From Tubulanus polymorphus (Eukaryota; Nemertea; Palaeonemertea; Tubulaniformes; Tubulanidae): a stretch of 64,000 nt of DNA. Under the pieces are notes generated by a model, which saw only the letters and a program-made list of their open reading frames with translations, had not been told where the DNA came from and ran no database searches. Numbering within the stretch: position 1 is the first letter of the stretch; each line of letters opens with the position of its first letter. The stretch lies in the NCBI RefSeq assembly GCF_964204645.1, contig NC_134030.1, forward strand, positions 10,352,278-10,416,277, read 5' to 3'. A program made the position numbers and the translations under genes. Of the stretch, positions 36,310 through 64,000 are shown piece by piece.

Positions 36310-39118
36310 CATGAAGTTTTTCTTCTATCTATATCAGTTTTAATGCAGACCTGTCGCCACAGGTCCCGAGAAGCTCTGTAAAATGGCGCGAGCTGCCGTG
36401 TGAGGTCTCGCTTCAAAATTATTGTTTTATAGTAACTTAAGATTAACTATATCCGTGGTTAGCAATCTACATTATATTCATTACCATAAAGATACCATAA
36501 AAAGTGAAGTTTTTCCCAATTCATCAGTTTTAATGCAGACCTGTCACCACAGGTCCCGAGAAGCTCTGCAAAATGGTGCGCGTTGCCGTGTGAGGTCTCG
36601 CTTCAAAATTATTGTTTTATGGTAACTTAAGATTAACTCTATCTATGGTTAGCAATTTATATTATACTTATTACTATATAAAGGTTATAAAAAGTAAAGT
36701 TTTTTCCATTTCATCAGTTTTAGTGCAGACCTGTCACCACAGGTCCCGAGAAGCTCTGCAAAATGGCGCGAGCTGCCGTGTGAGGTCTCGCTTCAAAATT
36801 ATTGTTTTATGGTAACTTAAGATTAACTATATCCATGGTTAGCAATTTATATTATACTCTTTACTATAGAGAGACCAGAAAAATTAATGTTTTCCTTCAT
36901 TTCATCAGTTTTAATGCAGACCTGTCACCACAGGTCCCGAGAAGCTCTGCAAAATGGCGCGAGCTGCCGTGTGAGGTCACGCTTCAAAATTATTGTTTTA
37001 TAGTAACTTAAGATTAACTATATCCATGGTTAGCAATCTATATTATATTCATTACTATAAAGATACCAAAAAAGTGAAGTTTTTCCGATTTCATCAGTTT
37101 TAATGCAGACCTGTCACCACAGGTCCCGAGAAGCTCTGTAAAATGGCGCGAGCTGCCGTGTGAGGTCACGCTTCAAAATTATTGTTTTATAGTAACTTAA
37201 GATTAACTATATCCATGGTTAGCAATCTATATTATATTCATTACTATAAAGATACCAAAAAAGTGAAGTTTTTCCGATTTCATCAGTTTTAATGCAGACC
37301 TGTCACCACAGGTCCCGAGAAGCTCTGCAAAATGGCGCGAGCTGCCGTGTGAGGTCTCGCTTCAAAATTATTGTTTTATGGTAACTTAAGATTAACTCTA
37401 TCTATGGTTAGCAATTTATAATATACTTATTACTATATAAAGGTTATAAAAAGTAAAGTTTTTTCCGTTTCATCAGTTTTAGTGCTGACTTGTCACCTCA
37501 GGTCCCGAGAAGCTCTGCAAAATGGCGCGAGCTGCCGTGTGAGGTCTCGCTTCAAAATTATTGTTTTATGGTAACTTAAGATTAACTCTATCTATGGTTA
37601 GCAATTTATAATAAACTTATTACGATATAAAGGTTATAAAAAGTAAAGTTTTTTCCATTTCATCAGTTTTAGTGCAGACCTGTCACCACAGGTCCCGAGA
37701 AACTCTGCAAAATGGCGCGAGCTGCCGTGTGAGGTCTCGCTTCAAAATTATTGTTTTATAGTAACTTAAGATTAATTCTATCCATGATTAGCAATTTATA
37801 TTATACTCTTTACTATAGAGAGACCATAAAAATTAATGTTTTCCTTCATTTCATCAGTTTTAATGCAGACCTGTCACCACAGGTCTCGAGAAGCTCTGCA
37901 AAATGGCGCGCGTTGCCGTGTGAGGTCTCGCTTCAAAATTATTGTTTTATAGTAACTTAAGATTAACTATATCCATGGTTAGCAATCTATATTATATTCA
38001 TTACTATAAAGATACCATAAAAAGTAAAGTTTTTTCCATTTCATCAGTTTTAATGCAGACCTGTCACCACAGGTCCCGAGAAGCTCTGCAAAATGGCGCG
38101 AGCTGCCGTGTGAGGTCTCGCTTCAAAATTATTGTTTTATGGTAACTTAAGATTAACTCTATCTATGGTTAGCAATTTATATTATACTTATTACTATATA
38201 AAGGTTATAAAAAGTAAAGTTTTTTCCATTTCATCAGTTTTAGTGCAGACTTGTCACAACAAGTCCCGAGAAGCTCTGCAAAATGGCGCGAGCTGCCGTG
38301 TGAGGTCTCGCTTCAAAATTATTGTTTTATAGTAACTTAAGATTAACTCTATCTATGGTTAGCAATTTATATTATACTTATTACTATATAAAGGTTATAA
38401 AAAGTAAAGTTTTTTCCATTTCATCAGTTTTAGTGCAGACTTGTCACAAGTCCAGAGAAGCTCTGCAAAATGGCGCGAGCTGCCGTGTGAGGTCTCGCTT
38501 CAAAATTATTGTTTTATAGTAACTTAAGATTAACTCTAACCATGGTTAGCAATCTTTATTATATTCATTACTATAAAGAGACCATAAAAAATGAAGTTTT
38601 TTCCATTTCATCAGTTTTAATGCAGACCTGTCACCACAGGTCCCGAGAAGCTCTGTAAAATGGCGCGAGCTGCCGTGTGAGGTAGCGCTTCAAAATTATT
38701 GTTTTATAGTAACTTAAGATTAACTATATCCATGGTTAGCAATCTATATTATATTCATTACTATAAAGATACCATAAAAAGTAAAGTTTTTTCTATTTTA
38801 TCAGTTTTAATGCAGACCTGTCACCACAGGTCCCGAGAAGCTCTGCAAAATGGCGCGAGTTGCCGTGTGAGGTCTCGCTTCAAAATTATTGTTTTATAGT
38901 AACTTAAGATTAATTCTATTTATGGTTAGCAATCTTTATTATATTCATTACTATAAAGAGACCATAAAAATTAATGTTTTCCTTCATTTCATCAGTTTTA
39001 ATGCAGACCTGTCACAGTGGTGTTTTATAGTAACTTAAAATTAACTCTATCTTTGGTTAGCAATTGATATTATACTCATTACTATAAAGATATACTATAA
39101 AGAGACCATAAAAATGAA
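36310..39118 (+). repeat. 190-bp satellite array, about 14.5 units
   Basis: Units repeat TCATCAGTTTTAATGCAGAC, GACCTGTCACCACAGGTC, AAAATGGCGCGAGCTGCCG and GGTAACTTAAGATTAACT at a period of 190-191. Each unit opens a short ORF of 65-69 codons starting MFY. Since 190 is one more than a multiple of three and the units overlap, these are judged not to be genes. The last unit (from about 39006) lost its middle. The array fills most of the space between the divergent CFAP410 and TMEM245 genes. Confidence 0.95.
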
Positions 39119-39299
39119 ATTGCAATTGCAAATTGAAATTTGCACAGCGTATTGTTGAGTTTACCAAGGAAAACTCGTGTTATATAAAGAAATTTATATC
39201 CAAATTCAATTTGCACAGTAGGGCTCAAGTGTTGATTTTAATATAAAATATTCATTTTAGAATTCACAATCATTGTTTTTTATTTCCTGACGGTGTTTA

Positions 39300-39481
39300 G
39301 TATAACCCGTGAGTTCATGACGGTGTCTGACGGTCTTCCTGACGGTGTCTGACGGTTCCTGGCGGTTCCTGACGGTGTCTGACGGTGTTTAGTATGACCA
39401 CAATTAGCGCTATCCCAGTCGGGATTCCGCCGCAAGTGACGTCACTGGGGATGCCAGCTGTCAAAATTTCGAAACCAAACG
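39300..39481 (+). promoter_or_regulatory. TMEM245 upstream region with TGACGGT repeats and a CRE-like site
   Basis: At 39292-39395 the short motif CTGACGGTGTCTGACGGT is repeated in a tandem way. At about 39436-39447 the palindrome AGTGACGTCACT contains the full CRE core TGACGTCA, some 40 bases before the ATG. Promoter function is inferred. Confidence 0.5.
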
Positions 39482-60272
<20,791 letters not shown>

Positions 60273-60775
60273 GGTAAGACATACGTAACCTTCACAGTCT
60301 GTGTGTTCAGTATTGACCGGGCCCGTAGCCATTTAGGTCAGGCACATTTCGCGTAAGAAGAGTAGCCACCACCAGCAGTAAATAACCCGCAACCTGTTTC
60401 AATGAATAACTTAGTGCCAGTGGCATTGGAACCGTAGTAACTGCAGCAGCGCCGCAGCAATAATTTACTGAATGGCATTGTTTTTCTTTCTAGACAGTAC
60501 TATTTTTTTCTTTGACAAAATTGATGTAGATTTTGAAGTGGCAATATAAGAACCTGTCAAAAATCGGCAATTGGCCGCGGCAATCAAAAATTGCTTCCAA
60601 CGCGCCTGAGTACGTACGCCCTGAAGGGGATTTCAATATCATTATAAAAGTATAGATTGGTGGGTGGGGTTCGTGCCATAATAGACATACTTTATTTGGG
60701 GTAGGGGTAGAAATAGTTTGTACTTCATGTGCGGTACGGGAGTGGTTTTTCATGAACGTGATAAAATTTTCAATT

Positions 60776-60957
60776 CAACCTTTTCAGTGCATCTAACTGC
60801 GGTGTAGAAATCGGTAATGGACTTTGCTAGTACACCGCGCTGTGGTGTAGAAGCACTGTAGTGGTAAGCCTGTTATTCAACACACTGGGGTGGAACATTT
60901 TGAAATTTTCTATCTCAGCACTTTCGGGAATTAATTAGTCAGCACTGAAAAGGTTAA
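60776..60957. repeat. AACCCTTTCAGTGC-family MITE, short form
   Basis: Starts AACCTTTTCAGTGCATC, ends AGCACTGAAAAGGTTA, with ACACCGCGCTGTGGTGTAG inside. Inner part shorter than in other copies. Confidence 0.7.
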
Positions 60958-61194
60958 TATTCGTATATTTCTAAATAATTGTTTCCAGACATCATATAAT
61001 TATACATTGATTCATTGTTCCTTAAATGGGGAGGGTGTTATAGTACGTACGCTTAGGTGGGTTCTAGAAAATTTAAGATTGAAATTTTTAGCATGCATAC
61101 TTTAAGCACGGCCCCTTACGTAACATGAAAGGTTGAACAGTAGTACAGTCGGTATTGTGGTACCCTGGTAATGAAACAGAAACCAGCTCACAAA

Positions 61195-61320
61195 GAACTA
61201 GTTCATCGGAACTGCATTGAAGTTGTTATTTGAATTGTTATGCTTTGTAAAGCGCTGTGATTAAATTCCATTTGTACGGCACTTTATAAGAAAATGAATT
61301 ATTATTATTATTATATTTTG
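61195..61320 (+). repeat. Retroposon 3' tail with ATT repeat
   Basis: TTTGTAAAGCGCTGTGATTA and TACGGCACTTTATAAG are followed by (ATT)n. This is the usual 3' end of invertebrate SINE/LINE families; the 5' part was not identified. Confidence 0.5.
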
Positions 61321-61720
61321 AATATGGCATACAATCGGTTACCTGGCAAATCGCAGTTACTAGAATAAATGTTCACCATTTGGTGATATAAAAGAACGGG
61401 GTTCATCTCGGTGATCCCGCTGGCTACGGACCCGGCATTCTTGTCAGTCTTGTCAGGTGATAAGTGCAAGTTACTGGTACAAGGTTGATTTCACTGTGGT
61501 CTCGGCTTTTTGAATTGAATATAATATTCAGTTGATTTAGGTGACAAATTACTTAAGTTTGTAAAAAGGTAAATATGCAGGCAGAACTGTTATTTTCTCC
61601 TAGCTTTCTGCTGCCATGCTTTTGGGCCACTATCATTGATCATATTTACAATGCTTAGCTGTTTTCATAAATTTTCGATTTTTCCTGGTGATTCTTGCTA
61701 TGAATTGTTGGAAGAATGCC

Positions 61721-61993
61721 GTTGGTCCCACATCTCATTGGTCCCACAATTTATTTGACGTGTCATTGGTCCCACGTATCATTTAAGTCCCACGTCTCAT
61801 TGGTCCCACGATCAACCTAGAACATAAAACAGGTGTGAAAATCAATACGCCAATTCAGTATGGCCCTGGTGTGATTATATGTAACTAGGAGTATGGTGCC
61901 TGGACTGGGTCCAGTACCTTGTAGATGTGGGACCAATGAGATGTGGGGCTTATGAGACGTGGAATAGATTGTGGGACCAATGAGACGTGGGAC
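61721..61993. mobile_element. Foldback element made of GTGGGACCAATGAGACGTGG units
   Basis: Left half repeats CTCATTGGTCCCAC, right half repeats GTGGGACCAATGAGA. The spacer of about 110 bases is unrelated. Noncoding. Confidence 0.7.
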
Positions 61994-62446
61994 TATCCCC
62001 GAATTGTTAATCCGAGTGCTCTTTATTAAGTAAATACAATTAAGAAAATATTGGAATTTCAATTGAAAAACTCGTTAACCTTTTCTGTACCTCATTTCCA
62101 AACCTGAAATTGTGTATATTAATTACTAGGGCAGGCTGTATACAACGTGAACTGGAAAGCTCAATAACTGAAAATAAAACCCAGCTTGACTTAGATCAGT
62201 TGATTTTTGTAACCCCCCCTCCACCATTTCTGACCAAAAGTTTTTCAACTAATCTGTTATTCTGTGTGTGTTCGGTCGTTTCCTGCTGAATGTCACAATT
62301 TAGATACCAGACAAAAGGGTTAATTCTTTAGATACGAAATGTTTCGAATCACTTATTGTGAACCTGGTTCTGGCAATTATTAGTTATTGCGGTATATTCG
62401 TGAGTGTTGCTGGCAGTGCTAGAAAATACAATTGAATGATATAATC

Positions 62447-62825
62447 AGAATTCCACATTAAAGACGAAGAAATTAAGTCGGAAAAGGTTTCCTTAGGCTG
62501 GTAGTTTATTTGACATTTCGACTATAAACTTATAGTGATCTTCAGGAATACTGAACAAGCTAAAGAAGTTACAGTCTAAAGCAGATTTGATAAATCTGCT
62601 TTAGCTTGTGACTATGTCATACCATTCCTTAGTTTGTATCATTTTTTATTACCGGGGTACTTAAAATTACCAGTAAGTCTCTTTGTTCTGGATTGTTTCC
62701 TAATTTCTCTTGTAACTCAGTATTCCCGGAGATGACTATAAGTATATAGTCGAAACGTCGAATAAAACTACTAGCTCAAAGAAACATTTTCCGACAAAAT
62801 TTTTTCGTCTTTACTGTGGAATTCT
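62447..62825. mobile_element. 379-bp foldback element, hammerhead-like superfamily
   Basis: Ends AGAATTCCACATTAAAGACG and CGTCTTTACTGTGGAATTCT are inverted. Inward lie AGTTTATTTGACATTTCGAC and GTCGAAACGTCGAATAAAAC. In the GAAACGTCG half the box is GGAGATGA rather than CTGATGA. Confidence 0.7.
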
Positions 62826-62931
62826 CATGTTATATTATCATCACTCTATAGTGTTTTACCAATGGTGTACAGTTGAAATTGAAGACTTTATCATCGATTT
62901 TTGACTTTTTTCCCATTAATTTTAATTACAG

Positions 62932-63099
62932 GGCAAACAGCACGTTTTCATAGATGACGAAAACTACTTCCAGATCTTCCCGCGCACATTTTTCGACGAC
63001 GAATCAGCTGCGTCTATGAGTCATATTTCCGTGGAGAACGTAGTGTTCGGAAAGCTGTTAAATCATCAGATTCATCGAAGGTTCATTTACTTAAAATAG
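62932..63099 (+). CDS. Unassigned coding exon (55 codons to a stop)
   Basis: Acceptor TTTTAATTACAG leads into an open frame that only works in phase 0. It starts GKQHVFIDDENYFQIFPR and ends NHQIHRRFIYLK before TAG at 63097-63099. Third positions are C/G-rich like the real exons here, and the other two frames stop early. A weak donor (GAAG then GTTCAT) at 63080 would allow the exon to continue instead of ending. No family was recognised. It may be an alternative C-terminus of TMEM245 reached through a phase-0 donor at 58476, or the exon of a next gene. Confidence 0.45.
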   Translation, partial: GKQHVFIDDENYFQIFPRTFFDDESAASMSHISVENVVFGKLLNHQIHRRFIYLK

Positions 63100-64000
63100 T
63101 TGTTACTCAAGGAAATGAAGAAGTTGATTATAAGATACAAATAATTGATAATAACTGGATTATCAGAGATGACAATTTTGTGATACTTTTATAAGCTAGA
63201 ATTATAACACAAATTTACATTACGTTTTTTGATGAGATGTTGTAGAATTTGCTTACTAGGTAGCTAGGATTTCTTTGGTTTTTTGCCGATGTTTTTGTGG
63301 TCACAGTCAATTTACAGTATTAAAAATGACAGGTGTTTGTTGTTACTACTGATCACTGGGTAACATTTTTGCTTTAGTAGAAAAATGTGCATTCGTATGT
63401 TTGGTCTTACGTACCTTGAACATTGCGGTACTATCCAATTACGAAAAGATTGTGGATATACCCTGCTTCTGTGTGGAGTACTGGAAATTAGTACTGGTAT
63501 TGGTTTGATTGCAAGCTTTCAAGTGGCCCAACTTTTCCCTGCTTCATTGGTGAAGAAGAAGGTCCGTTTTTCCTTCTTTTTCCAAAAGATGCCAGTCCAA
63601 AAGAGATAAATATCGCAAATCTTTTGGAATGCTTATGTTAGCGTGTTTCAGATCTCCATATCCTTGGTGCAAGTTCTTGTACTGTCACCTGGGAAGGCGA
63701 TGCCAATTCCTATTTTAGTGCAACATATTTTCATGGTGAAAGAGTACCAGAAAATGATAGCTGAAGATATAGGAACATTCCTGTAGCATGGATAAAACAT
63801 TATTTGTGAGAGAATTCCTCGTCATCATTTTCAGATTTTTGGCTAATAGCCATAGTTTGACCTTGCGCCAAGCCTGTCTGAAAGATGGGCATTGAACATT
63901 TGTTAGATCAGTTAGAATTGTTGCCAAGTAAACATGTTACACTTCAAGACAAGTCTAAAATATTGATATCCATAATTTATCATTTCAAGTTTAGTTGTTA
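63100..64000. other. Right end of window, nothing recognised
   Basis: No exon with convincing splice sites, no RNA gene and no known repeat was found. A 74-codon open frame at 63385-63609 has no supporting features. Confidence 0.35.

Noticed and set aside
36422-38899. Series of similar 65-69-codon frames starting MFY
   Set aside because: They come from the 190-bp satellite; they overlap, change frame each unit and have no features of a protein family.
36310-39118. CRISPR array
   Set aside because: Whole 190-bp units repeat without unique spacers, and the context is an animal genome.

Overview
This window looks like nuclear DNA from an invertebrate animal, most likely a marine lophotrochozoan (mollusc, brachiopod, annelid or relative). 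The reasons are short exons with GT-AG introns, very many short foldback elements and tandem repeats, a lineage-type nested receptor family, and host genes that are all conserved metazoan single-copy genes. The phylum is an inference; an echinoderm or hemichordate is not excluded.

Most real coding sequence sits in exons shorter than 60 codons, so gene models were built by hand from splice sites, reading phase and remembered protein families. Layout: (1) SEL1L3, minus strand, at 216-5662, running off the left edge (eight exons, 508 codons, upstream exon(s) not found). (2) A tRNA-Arg(CCG) on the minus strand at 7539-7610, between SEL1L3 and (3) HUS1, plus strand, 7918-11903, complete in eight exons (289 aa). 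(4) CFAP410, minus strand, 14477-34592, complete in six exons (253 aa). Its first intron is about 16.3 kb and holds (5) a cluster of intronless class A GPCR copies: one intact on the minus strand (21704-22654), one broken on plus (26696-27645), one intact on plus (32387-33334) and one antisense scrap (33883-34076). (6) Between CFAP410 and the divergent TMEM245 lies a satellite of about 14.5 units of roughly 190 bp (36310-39118). (7) TMEM245, plus strand, 39482-60272, has fifteen exons (881 aa) plus alternative 3' exons. (8) A well-formed coding exon at 62932-63099 could not be assigned with confidence.

The genes are functionally unrelated housekeeping or cell-biological genes: HUS1 is part of the 9-1-1 DNA damage clamp, CFAP410 is ciliary, TMEM245 is a multi-pass membrane protein of the AI-2E-like family, and SEL1L3 is a membrane protein with Sel1 repeats. 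HUS1/CFAP410 are convergent; SEL1L3/HUS1 and CFAP410/TMEM245 are divergent.

The rest is repeats: several foldback MITE families, a nested transposon pair, LINE remnants, tRNA-derived SINE pieces and local tandem arrays. The most interesting signals are the nested GPCR cluster, paired (compensatory) changes in a hairpin inside the 190-bp satellite, an array of three decoy splice acceptors copied from the start of TMEM245 exon 10, a phase-consistent set of alternative TMEM245 C-termini including a 30-nt microexon, and foldback elements carrying a motif like the hammerhead ribozyme core.
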